This document shows, one piece after another, positions 1 to 11,474 of a stretch of 64,000 bases of DNA. Each line of letters starts with the position of its first letter. The first letter of the stretch is position 1. The notes under the pieces are model-generated. The model saw only the letters and a program-made list of their open reading frames with translations, ran no database searches and was not told the origin of the DNA. Origin of the DNA: Hypericum androsaemum (lineage: Eukaryota; Streptophyta; Magnoliopsida; Malpighiales; Hypericaceae); the NCBI GenBank assembly GCA_963995505.1, contig OZ023192.1, positions 2,324,001 through 2,388,000 of the forward strand, written 5' to 3'. Position numbers and translations under genes: made by a program.

Positions 1-273
1 ACCACTAGCCAACCACAGTGCAAGTCCCCAGCGGGTGACCAGTCGTCTCAAAAGCGCAAGTACGATCAGCATCAGCAGCTGCAGCTGCCAGCCTCAGCCA
101 GAAGCCCCAGTGGTGTGATTGATGCTGTTCTTAGCTGTGACAGCTCAAATGATTCTTGGGCTCTGGGATATGGAGGAGGAGAAGGGGCTGAAGAGAAGTT
201 GGAGCAGAAGCAGCAGCTGCCTCTCTTTAAGAAGAGCAGAACCCAAGACCCCAATGGCTGTTTGTGGATGTAG
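1..273 (+). CDS. 3' end of an unidentified gene (C-terminal 90 codons)
   Basis: An open frame runs from the first base of the window to a TAG at 271-273 and encodes 90 residues. It is rich in Gln, Ser, Lys and acidic residues, with a basic patch (QKRKYDQ) near residues 17-23, a Gly/Glu-rich stretch, then a basic segment (LFKKSRTQ) and the C-terminus NGCLWM. Low complexity and basic patches suit the C-terminal tail of a nuclear or regulatory protein, but I do not recognise the family. The start and all upstream exons lie outside the window. Codon composition (GC-rich) differs sharply from the AT-rich DNA that follows, which supports a real exon. A tail of a plant transcription factor is possible but unproven. 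Confidence 0.5.
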   Translation, partial: TTSQPQCKSPAGDQSSQKRKYDQHQQLQLPASARSPSGVIDAVLSCDSSNDSWALGYGGGEGAEEKLEQKQQLPLFKKSRTQDPNGCLWM

Positions 274-3200
274 TTGGCACCAGGAGCAGCAGCAGCAGCC
301 CTTCCTAGGCCCGGCCTCGGTTCGTGGAACCTCTGGTTACGGTTCGGATAGTTCTATGGTTACGAAAATATGAAATCTGAACCGAAACCTTCTTACATGA
401 GTTTCCAAGATTGCCCATGTTGGAATTCTACATGATGGTGATGGGCTAAGGGTGTTTTGGGTAGGAGAGAGAATAACATATAAATATGGCTAGATGTTGG
501 TTGCCCTTTTTCTTCATATGGACATATTAATATTAAATTCCGATAATAAATCCAAAGAATTTTTGTTCCTTGTAATATCTGTGTGGGGTGTTCCTTTTTT
601 CTTTCTTTTTGTCTTGTCTGATTCTGTGTGGCCTGTTTGGTTACTCACTGTGACTGTGAGGCAGAGTGCCTCTGTGAGGTGCAATTTTAGTGCAGACATC
701 AGATATTAATTTAGAGATACTGTTAGATGTAGAGAATGAGGAAGAGCGCTTTAATTAAAAAATTATGTAACCCTTGATGGATCATTAATTGGTTATTATT
801 ATAAGGTTGTTAGAGTAAGGATCTTCCTGTTTCGTGTTTGGTAATAACTTATTGTTTAGCTAAAATAAAATCTGACTGACGTTACACGATTCTGAATACG
901 AGTGTTCCAAAATTTGCATCATGACATGTGTAATAACATATCATATTATTTGTCCACGTGTACAATAATTTGACATCTCAAACAAATCAGATGTTTTTTA
1001 TTTCTCAAAATAACCAAAGAAAAGTAAAAGTTTCTACACTAATAATTGGTATAATTGACTTAATTGGATGAAGCAAGAAGAGTAACCAAAATCTAATAAG
1101 TAATAACATGGATATAAAATGGAAGAGATTGTGTTGGTTTCTTTGCATGTGAAGAAAGGAGCAACGTGTCGGTGAGTGGGATCATTTGTTTGGTTTTTGA
1201 AGAGAAAGACTTTTTATTCATTGGAGGGCGGCTTTGACCTCGTCACAAGGGCCAAAAATCAAAAGAACATAAAAACAAAAGGTCTTTCTTTCCCTTTACA
1301 AAATCAATTAGTATCTGAATATGCATTAAGTAATAAGTTAATTAATCGAAATTCAAGTAGAGTATAACTTTATTTGTCATCTGAGAGTGACCGTAATCTC
1401 TCCGGTCCCCTCCTCCAAATTTTGAAAAAGGAATCCCTATATATATTGCTTTAAGATCTTCCACCACTTTTTGGCTTCCGGTGTTCGTGGCTATCCTAAA
1501 GCTAGACAAAACTACTTGTCAAAATTGTCATATAAGTGAATTTTAAAAAACAAGGCATCATAAGTATAAATAGTAATCTGGTAATCTAAATACGTCCATC
1601 AAATAAAATTTATTGGACCGAAGTTTGTACGGACTTTGATTTCGTCAACGTGCCATGACATGAGAGCCGTGCGAACAATAATGGACTACGTGATTATCTC
1701 ACTCTGATACCATTTTAAAATTTTTATATCATTCTCAACTTTTAGACAACGAGTTGATAGATTTTTAACACTTATATACAAACCATGATCTTCCGAGTTT
1801 TACTATAAAACTGACATTCTCATAACTGGGTCGTGGTCAAACCAATCAGATCGTATTTTTTAAAATATTGCTCTTACTAGACTCGTACTTGCCAGCCCGA
1901 GACATATAACCATTAACCACTTGGTCCAGGAATGACGAGGTCTTCGCTGTTTCTTTACCCGGGAGAGGAAAATGCAAGGAATGGGCGTAATCCTAGTAGG
2001 CCATGCGTGCCCGGTGGTAGGATCTCTATAGTTCATGGCTCAACCTAAATAACTACTCCACGACGAACTTAGGTCTCATGATTGTCTCAGAAATAGTATA
2101 GACTCCCACGAGCTAGGAGACAATCTCTGAGGAAGTCAATCCATGGGACTTTGCATGATTCGTCTGTCAATGTTCCCAACTTGTATCGGATCTCGAGTTT
2201 AAATCCTGAAATAAACAATATTAGCACCAAGCATCGAGAATGTTGTAACTATTTATAGCCTTATCTAAATTAAATATGAATTAGTCGGTTTAATAAATAT
2301 ATAATTTGTTATGGCAAAAATTGTGAAAAATAATTGGAGTTCCAGAGTCCCCATTGTGGGAGCTCGGCAATGCATTTTTTTTTGTAAAACAATTGAAAGT
2401 TGCATTAAAATTGTAAACTTTTTTTTGTTAAAGAAAATAAGAAATAATGCATCAAAATTGTAAAGTTGACTAGGGAATGATTGCATTCCTTCTTTAGATT
2501 TGTTACATGCACTCGCCAATTAATGCTTCCATGTTAGTCGAGCACTAGTTACGACTATCGAAGACCGCTGCTCGTAGTGCTTCCCCTCCACTTTTCAATC
2601 CCATCGAATTGGATATAAAATATATATATTTCGTCGATTAATCAAGATTCTAAACATGTAATTTTTTTGAAAATTGATAAAATTATTCTAATGAGTATTT
2701 AATATTAATATATTTCAAATAGTTCGAACTAAAAATTCTTGATTAATCTATCTTAACTCTATTACTCATTGTTATTTGGTTATGAAGTACTTTCTCACTA
2801 TTAATCAAACTTTTATTTGATCTTCACCTTTTAGTGAGAATTTGGTTAGTTAATGGGACTAGACATAAATGGATTAGAATCATAATCTTTCTCTTACCAA
2901 AAGTATCAAAAAGGTTGATATACCCACTATATAGTATCCCTATAAAGTTTCCACATGTTTCTTTCAGTCTTTGGATACATTTTTTTTTTGTTAAACCAGT
3001 CTTTGGATATCAATTGCCCTCTAAAACAACCAGAGAGATATCCATGATGACGTCACCGTGTCATCACATAGAGCATGATCATTCCTATATTTTTGTTATT
3101 GACAATATTTACTTGAGTCGACAAAAAGTTCAAAAATTTCTCATTATTTTTTGCTATTGATTTTTTTTAAAGACTCGAAGTTGAGAAATAAAACAACCAA

Positions 3201-4751
3201 TCACCGCCTATATTTTGTCTCTTACTTTCTACCCGTGTTATTTGCTTAATTCGAATTTATTTTACCAATGCGGTGCATGCCAGCCGCTTCCACGAAAGAA
3301 AGTTGTTAATTTATTTTAATTTTTCAGTAAATTTAAAAGGCAACCATCCCAACCAACATTACCAGATTAGTTCATGCAAACCCAATAAATTCAATCAAGT
3401 CCCATAACTAACATGTCGATGAATTTCATTTCAAACTATGTATACGGTGGCATGTATCCTTGAAAGTTGATATACGTTTTTTTTTCATCCCAACAAGATA
3501 CAAGAATCATATGAGATGAAATATTCAATAAAATTTTCCAATAAAGTTTATTGAAACAAAAAATTGTACAGACTTGACATTATCTCATAAGTTTTAGAAT
3601 GAGAGTGACACGCGGAAAAAAGAGAAATTGTAAGGTTCTCTAACATTTGTCGATATTTTTTTTACGATTACAAATTTATCAAGGGATGTTGACTATTGCG
3701 CACATAATGTATTAAAGAGAAGCTACTCGCTATATAATCATATCATTGATAGTGTTCCCTCGAGATTTAGAATGAAGGAAGAAAGTGTTGAACTATGTTG
3801 TAAAATGCCCATGAAACTTTATAGAGTTGAATGGTACAAGATGGAGATTTTGAAGATGGGGGACAAAATCTTTGTTATTGTGGCAGATGTCCTTTGGTCC
3901 AATTTTTTCTTGTTCTCTACTTTATTAAGGTTTGGTAATGTCATGTGCATGCCTAGTGCAATTGCTCATGATTTAATTTCCCAGAGAGAGAATTTGTGTT
4001 TTTTTTTCAAACGGAGACAGCTTGCAATCTCTATCTAAGTCCAAAATCTCTGAGGTCAGTTTGACCCTACACCAATAATTGTAGAATAATATGATCTTGG
4101 CAATGAGGCGTACTAATTGTAAAAAAGGCTTTTAGTTATGGTAAAAAAATCTCAATCTGAGTTAGTTTAAGAGGTCAAATACTATAAATTTTTTTTGATA
4201 AGTAAAGTATTGCATTTTATCAAATTAGTCCACCAAAATACATCAGAGTACTAGATAAAGCCTATCAACACACATCACAATGATAGACGCTATCTGGTAG
4301 CAGACACCCGAGTGTCAACGAAGGTCAAATACTTTGATTCTATTAAGAATTTTTAGTAATATTACTTGACACATCATCTAGTTGTGCCATGTCAACAAGA
4401 ACCATATTTTCATTGCTACGTAAAAAAGTTAAAATTTATATGAAAAGAGGGACATAAGTGCCTATGAAAAAACACGGGTGCTGAAGTTGCAATTTTTATA
4501 GTACATTGTGCAAAATATCTATCTCATAGAACACAATATACTAAATTATCTTTATTCAAAAAATTATTTGGAAATGAACCGATAATTTTCGACTCTGAAT
4601 ATCGAAAATTCATGGTAAAAATAAATTCTGAATCGTCTCTTTTGACTTGGTCTCCCCACCTGTCATTGCTTCATCAATAAATCATGTGGATGAATAATTG
4701 ATCTGGGAACCGAATTCACCAAAATACACTTTTAGTCCTTTTTCATATTTT
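274..4751. other. Gene-free AT-rich intergenic DNA
   Basis: No supported coding exon was found. The open frames here are short, AT-rich and lack family motifs. A stretch at about 1620-1740 (gactttgatttcgtcaac... ending in a 'ctctgatacca'-type phrase) recurs in diverged form near 47625-47745 inside the SLX9 gene, so it is a dispersed old repeat. Confidence 0.6.
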
Positions 4752-4793
4752 TGTTGGGTATGGAGACTTCGGACACCGCGGGGGGGGGAAGGA

Positions 4794-4817
4794 GGGGGGG
4801 GGGGGGGGGGGGGGGGG
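4794..4817 (+). repeat. Uninterrupted run of 24 G
   Basis: Inside the solo LTR, 24 consecutive G residues follow a shorter G9 run at about 4780-4788. Such a tract could form G-quadruplexes and is also prone to length error in sequencing. Confidence 0.9.
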
Positions 4818-5055
4818 CGTAGCCCCCGTCCAGAACTGGGATCGACCTGCCAGGTCAGGTCTAGGGGGTCTAGGGGGCAACGCCCCCTGGCCAAACGGTA
4901 CGCGTTTCAGCTCCTAAATTTTGCCAAAGCGTGGGGGGCGTAGCCCCCGTCCAGAACTGGGATCGACCTGCCAGGTCAGGTCTAGGGGGTCTAGGGGGCA
5001 GCGCCCCCTGGCCAAACGGTACGCGTTTCAGCTCCTAAATTTTGCCAAAGCGTGG
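4817..5055 (+). repeat. 121-bp tandem duplication inside the solo LTR
   Basis: Two almost identical units start at 4817 and 4938, each opening GCGTAGCCCCCGTCCAGAAC and ending GCCAAAGCGTGG. The visible difference is a single base (gggcaacgcc versus gggcagcgcc). They lie upstream of the LTR TATA box, in the U3 region, where repeats often carry promoter elements. Confidence 0.92.
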
Positions 5056-6596
5056 ACAAAAATGCCCCTGCGTGTGTGTTTTGGTTTCTAGGTTTGTTGG
5101 CACTATAAATACCCCGCTTCTCTGTCACTGTATATAAATCTTCTTCCTTGTGTAGAGAGAGACAGAGAGAGAAGAGGAGAGAGAAACACTATTGTTGAGC
5201 AAGTGAAGCTCCAAAGTGTAGATCGAGCTTGATATAGTGAAATCTCCTGGCTTGGTACGCCCCCGGATGTAAATCGGTTAAGATCGAACCGGGTGACCAA
5301 ATCTGTTGTTCTTGTTTGACTGTGAATTTTCTTTATTCGTAGTTGTGGTCGATCTTCTCGTTGTGTTCGTAGATCTTGCTCCGATCTTGTTCGTTGCGTT
5401 GTTTGGGTCCACGGGAAAGTGGGTTATTTTCCAACAATTTTTATGAAATATTCATAGTTTTCTACGACATTCTTTTACTGGTTTTCTTGCACACAGCTGG
5501 AAAGTTAATTATAAAAGCAACAAAATTTAAAAGGAGATATAGTACTCCACTGGATCTTGCGGGGCTCTCTAATACTGCAACACGCCACTGGAAAAGCTAA
5601 CTCAGATGTGGCAAGAAAAAGAAAACTCCACATTTCCTCCCACTATGTTTTAATTAAATTATGTCGCTTAATTAAAAAATTTCAAGTTTGGATTTTGCAA
5701 ATGAAACAAATATTATTGAAAGAGCATTTTTTATAAGATTAAACGTTGCTTGATTGTAAATTTAGCCGTTTTCGTCAACAAATACCTGGAACTCGTAAAC
5801 AAAAAAATTAATGTTTTAATGTAAAATTTCATGAATCCAATAATGAAAGTGAGTAATTTCAAAATTTGTTACCATGCAAAAACACACTCAAATATATTGT
5901 TGAATTCAATGTAGTAAAAATTCCGAGTAAAGCTGACCTATATATTTGGTCATCATTAATAGTCAACCTGCAATTCCACCAAAACCAACTTTTTACTTGC
6001 ATTAGTACTTTTACTTTTTATTTGTTGAAATCATGCGTAGGTATCATTTCATGTGTCTTCTCGCTGTTAAACTGAAAGTCATTTCTCATCTGCTAGGTGA
6101 AATTTGAAAATTAGAAAAGAGTGTTTTAGGTGGAAATTAAGTTGTATACATATATGCTATACATATAATGTTCTACAAGAGATGACAAATGATTCAAACC
6201 ATTTGACTAGATTCTAGTAAGAGATATGTTAACGAAATTTACCAAATCTAAAGTAGGATACCGATGGATCCACTTCAGATGTAGGATATGGTTCCTTTTT
6301 ATTGCCAATCCTCCCATTCTAGATATTTTCCTCGTAAAAGTTTACCTTAATATTCGGTGATTTTGCAGTTTAACACACGAGTGCTTTGTGATTCTTATTT
6401 TTTATCAGGTGACATAAATTTTAACTTATTGACAACAATTTGACATTTCCTTAACTATGTTTAGTTTAGCACTCGCTAGTGGAACACTATATCATTCATA
6501 TTGGCACGTGGTATGCCATGTCATTTTCCACGTAATCTACTTTTACTATTATATGATTCCGTATTTGTAAACATCACTACAATGTGTTTTAAATTT

Positions 6597-6721
6597 TTGG
6601 GTAAATTATTATCAGGTCCCTCGTATTTGACTAAATCGATAATTTAGTCCCTCATATTTTGACCGGAGAAAAAATTGACCGGATTAGTAAATACGAGGGA
6701 CCTGAGTGTAATTTATCCAAA
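6597..6721. mobile_element. Short inverted-repeat element (MITE-like), about 120 bp
   Basis: The left end reads GGGTAAATTATTATCAGGTC and the reverse complement of the right end reads TGGATAAATTACACTCAGGT. Both continue into CCCTCGTATTT, so the arms pair over about 33 bp around a small centre. The target duplication is unclear because both flanks are A/T-rich. A similar but diverged structure is at 54650-54835. Confidence 0.6.
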
Positions 6722-8319
6722 AGAATTGGGTAGATTTTTCTCAGCTTACTGATCTAAGCAACGATTTTTATAACGAGTTACTAATTAAATGTACATTAAA
6801 ACCACGAATTAAAACCAATGGACTACCTGAATGTATATTAAACCCACGAATTAAAACCAATGGAAACCCAATTCCTAAAACCCTTGGGTGCACCTAACGA
6901 TTTAAACCCTGGGTGAAGATAAAACAATTTTTACAGAAAATTAATAAATAAAATGGAACCAATAAATTAAAGAAATCAAAGAATGTGGATTATATTTATT
7001 TATTTACAACTCCCAACCAAATTTGAATAGGACAAAATATTTATTTTCTATTACGAAAATGCAATTTTAATGATATTTTTGTTATTATATTTATAATATT
7101 CTTCAACATAGCACGTAAAAATATTTTGGTATAACACGTCCTCCTATTAGTTTCTATCCAAAAATATAAACCAAAATAATTATTTTCCATAACCAATTAA
7201 TTGATCGGTCAATTTTAAATTGTTATATTTACTCGTAGCTATTAGTCGTACTCACACATCGAATATTGTCACGAGACCAGCGTTGAAAATATCATAAATA
7301 CGCGGAGGATTTTGCTCGCCAATTATTTGTATGGAAATAATGAAACGTGCATCCCTATGGAGATGGAAGGTTCTCTATCCCTTAGTAGATGTACGACACA
7401 AATTATATATAAACATGGAAATTAATTTTATGTATATTTATTAATCTGGTATCCGTCTGAATACTCACTTAACCGACTAATTTATGATTGAGCTGGATAT
7501 GATCATTAAAATATGGCAAAGTTATCTCGACGAATACTTAACAATGATGTATTTGTAAGTACATCAATTTGATGTCTTTTGATTATATTTGAACAACTAT
7601 CTCACAATTTAATCTAAACATCCGTCACTAAAAAACCTACACATGAGGGGACCAAAGAAGGACGTTGATGATTATTATGGTCCCATGGAAATCAGAAGTA
7701 TATCATATAAATGCAATATATAAATGTGTATGTGGTCTACACTTATCTGCTCAACTTCCTTGGATATGCAACACATCCATTTCGTGAACCAAATTATAGA
7801 AGCCAGAGTTTCATTTATTTTTATCAATTTGATCCAACTAATATTGGATTTCCTGAAATTGGTATCCTATGAGCTAGGCAGACCCAATTCCAATGTTGTC
7901 AACATCCTCATGTAGGCCCAAATTTTTTAGGTATTTGCTTGGAAGTAACCATACTTGAATGTGTAGAGAAGGCTATTTATGGAGGTGGTCGATGAGAGCT
8001 CCTATTTAATGATGAAGCCGCATTCGCAGAATATTAGATAAGGTGGACATTTCAAAACTCACAATTAATAATGAATCTTATACAAGATGCATATTTTCGA
8101 GTTCCAAACTGATAACACACTTCCAGTGTTTCGTTTCAATGTGATTTTCTTTGAATTCTCAAAATTAACGTTGTTTCATCCTTGAAATGGTAAAGAACAC
8201 GTCATTGTCTAGGTTGTGTTACCAGAAGTTCTGAGGAAGTAGAAATAGGAGAGCACTCATCTTAGGACGAGCTTTCTACTTGGATGTTTTTGATAGTTAT
8301 CCACTCCGTACTAAATGTC

Positions 8320-8425
8320 ATTTGGCCTAGCGGTACAAGGTGCAAAACAATTCGACGGGAGTTCATAGTTCAAACCCTCACAATGTGTCATTCTTGTTGT
8401 AAATTTACCTTTACAAAAAAAATTA
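8320..8425 (+). mobile_element. tRNA-derived SINE-like fragment
   Basis: The phrase TTGGCCTAGCGGTACAAGG resembles a polymerase III A box, and AGTTCATAGTTCAAACCCTC about 40 bp later resembles a B box (GTTCAAACC). It is followed by a T-rich and then A-rich tail (8390-8422). The spacing fits a tRNA-derived SINE head. No target duplication was identified, so this is tentative. Confidence 0.4.
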
Positions 8426-11400
8426 TCCATTCTGCAGCTTTAACTGTGGGTGGTTCTAACTATAAACAAAAATCCTGATTAATAATAAGATAAATAATAT
8501 AAAATCTAAAATTGTTAAGAATCAGTTACTATTCCGAATTATGCAAAATAATTTTCTTAATAGTTCAGATGACGCTTAACTCAAGTTTGGATTAATCTAA
8601 TTCCGTGGCTGTTCGGATACTCGTGCCCACGAACAACAACACATACGATCGTCCCGGTCTTGTCATAATAGGATGATCACATTATTCATACAGGAAACAG
8701 CTCACATATGACCCCATCTTAGCAGTCCCTCACTAAATGAACTGAGCTCAGGTCGTTGGTGACCGGTTGGGCTGGTTTCACCAACATTTGGACATCGATG
8801 GTCCTACACATAGGTTAGCAATTTAAGACCACGGTGGCACTAAGCTAGAAAATCTATTGTGGGGCCTTCATAAATCCAAATTGAATGTATACCCTCCATT
8901 ACAATCCAAATTTTGAATTACGTTCCTTATGTGAGCCTTTTATGTTTGGTAATGGAATTGTTGGGAAAGTAGACAAGTAGCATTTAATATAGGAAGATGT
9001 AAGAACAATTGGAATGGGTTGATGAGGGTGGTCCTCCTTTGTTGGGTTAAAAAATTACTTTTTCGGCAATAACTAATAGTAATTTCAAAAAATAGTAGGG
9101 ATTGACTTGAGTGGTAAAAGTTTTGAATTATATTGAAAAGGTTTGAATTTGTGTTTTATAGTTTTCTACAATTAATGTTGGAAAACAGCCCACTAAAACG
9201 CCAAAAACTGAAAAAAGACACGCACAAAAGAGATCAATGTGAATAACTGTCTCTCGTAAGAGATATTAGGCCTAGTATTCTAGGGGGCTTATTACCGACC
9301 CGCTTATGGGTTAGCTAGCGGTTTTATAATTTACGTACTTTTCCTTTATTTTCCTTTTTCTTTTCATCTGGTTTAATAAAATTGGCGTATTTAAAAAAAA
9401 TAGAAAGCAGCTCCTTTGTAATATAGAGTGTTTGACAATTAATGGTTATAGATAGCAAAATAAGCCCGACTGTTGAGGAATAGTTTTGCGATTATTTACA
9501 ATCCTGTAAAACTCAAGACGTGGATAATATATATTTTTAGAATTTGAATATTCAACTCAAAACTTTATAATAATTGTTATGTGGATGTTCACGCTTATAA
9601 ACAACCCCATCAATATTGTTTGTACGATAGTAAAACTTGCGTATTTTTTTGGGTATTATTGTTCATGTAAAGTTTGGTTTGGACATTATGGTCGGCAATA
9701 GTCCCTTTTATAAGGTCAGAATAAAGGACAATTAATTAGGGGGGAAATTGACGTCCCAATGCCAAAGGAGGTCAGCTCTGTCCCAATATGTGAAATTTGG
9801 TAGCCTTCCTGCGAGCTTTTTTGCTCTCTCAGACAAAGATTTTTGGTATCTTCTGCCAGGCTACGAGGTTCCCCAGTCACCTTCCTATGTTATCTATAGT
9901 TCCTAGTGGCAACTATTCTTTTAACGGTATAACTACTGGCCTAAATGTGCTTACTAACACTAACGGATGTAAGAATAGTAGTGTAATTATTTACTATTTT
10001 GACGATTTTTTTCTTACTAAATACAATCAACCTATATAAAAATTATTATTTAAACAACGAAAATGAATCGTGTAATTTTCTTTAAGTGATTTTCTTTAAG
10101 TGATTTTCTTTATTTAACGAGGAGTCGGACCATGTCAACGCATACGAAGAAAGATAGTCATAACATGGCATGTTACTCCAAAAGTAATCATACTTAGGAA
10201 TTATTAAAAACAAATGTCGATTATAGAACTCTCTTGATATCGATAAGAAAGTTTTGAATCACATAACGCTTAATGAAAAAAGCGCTAGACCATGTAATAC
10301 TATAACAAAACTTTTGCCAGGGATCTAATCTTATGCATTATCCTCCCGATGAGCTCAATTAGCTTCTTTAGACTATATTTTAACCGTATAAAAAATATCT
10401 TTTAACCTAAAAATAATAATTTCCCAAGATTTTACTTCTGCTAGTCAATGAAGTTCCCTAGCAGAATCCCTATTTAATCTCTAGCTTCTAGTGGCGACTA
10501 TTTTTTAACAGTGAAAATGTACACCAATTGGGTCCCATTTATAATAATCGTCGTAAAATTTCAGGCGGCCCACATTTGAGACAAAGAAGTTCCAACATTC
10601 GCTCATCCACACCTTATCGCCATACGTGGTTAACTGTCCCTAATTGCAAATAAAACCAAATATACATTTAATCCAGAACTTTGTGTCCCGTGACTTTCAG
10701 TACTAACTGTGGGAACAAAGTTTGCGGGCTTCACCTATAGTACAGAGAACAGCTTGGCAGAAAAGAAGAATACGAGTTTCAAATCCAACTTCCTATAAAA
10801 ATAAAATTAACAATAAGTCGAGTAAAATTTTTAAATAGTAACACATACAAATTACTTAGGCCCACAGTTTTCCAATTAGAAACATGAACCCGCGAGCCTC
10901 CGTGTATCCAATTTGTATCAAATTTTAATTGGGTTAGAAGTCCATTTCAAAAGATGTTAGGAATTCTTTGGCTTTGGTTTTCACCAATTTGGACATGGTA
11001 GCATATAACCATAGATTTATGGATGTAGGTTAATTGACCGAAAGTATATCATGTGTCTTCGTATTCATATCTTGCTATTATTTTTTTGGGTCTTTCGTGT
11101 TTGCGCTTCCCGCTGTCCTAATAAAAGATGCACAAGGCCATAAATCCAATAGCTCCAATCTACCCCAACAATCATTGGTATCTTTGATATCCACTCTTAA
11201 GTGGAGTGAAGATTGCTTGCATGGACCAAAGATAAGTAGCTTCATAATATGCATATAATATAATAGACATGGAGGAAACTATGTTAGGCTGAATTAGTTG
11301 CTGCAGTGAAAAGTTTCAGTCACATAGACACATTCCGATGAAGGAAAACGTAACAGTGTTCACCGTCGATGATAGAACATGCAGCCGGTAGATACTAAAC

Positions 11401-11474
11401 AAGACCGAACAACAATGAAGAAGAAACATGTGTGCACCTGGAGGTCAGCAATGATCAGACTGGTGCCGGAATGA

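Larger units (their letters stand above)
4752..5436 (+). mobile_element. Solo LTR of a Copia element (same family as 19529-24473)
   Basis: The segment begins TGTTGGGTATGGAGACTTCG and ends TTTTCCAACA, the same termini as the LTRs of the Copia element at 19529-24473 read on its sense (minus) strand. It is flanked by a perfect 5-bp target duplication, ATTTT (4747-4751 and 5437-5441). The segment from about 5100 to 5310 closely matches the promoter/R region of those LTRs: the TATAAATACCCC box at 5104, a GA-rich run, and a stretch through the CCCCCGGATGT phrase. The 5' part (4780-5095) and the last 120 bp differ. No internal coding region adjoins it, so it is a solo LTR left by LTR-LTR recombination. 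At 685 bp it is longer than the 455-497 bp LTRs because of an internal tandem duplication and a poly-G tract. Confidence 0.88.
5437..11474. other. Gene-free AT-rich intergenic DNA with small repeats
   Basis: No gene was supported. A short inverted-repeat element (6597-6721) and a tRNA-derived SINE-like piece (8320-8425) are listed separately. Short phrases around 9896-9930 and 10487-10520 (ctagtggcaactatt / ctagtggcgactatt) are diverged copies of one another about 590 bp apart. Confidence 0.6.

Noticed and set aside
11034..11258. 74-codon plus-strand frame downstream of NRPB3
   Set aside because: It begins without an ATG, is hydrophobic and AT-rich, and shows no family motif; no flanking exon supports it.
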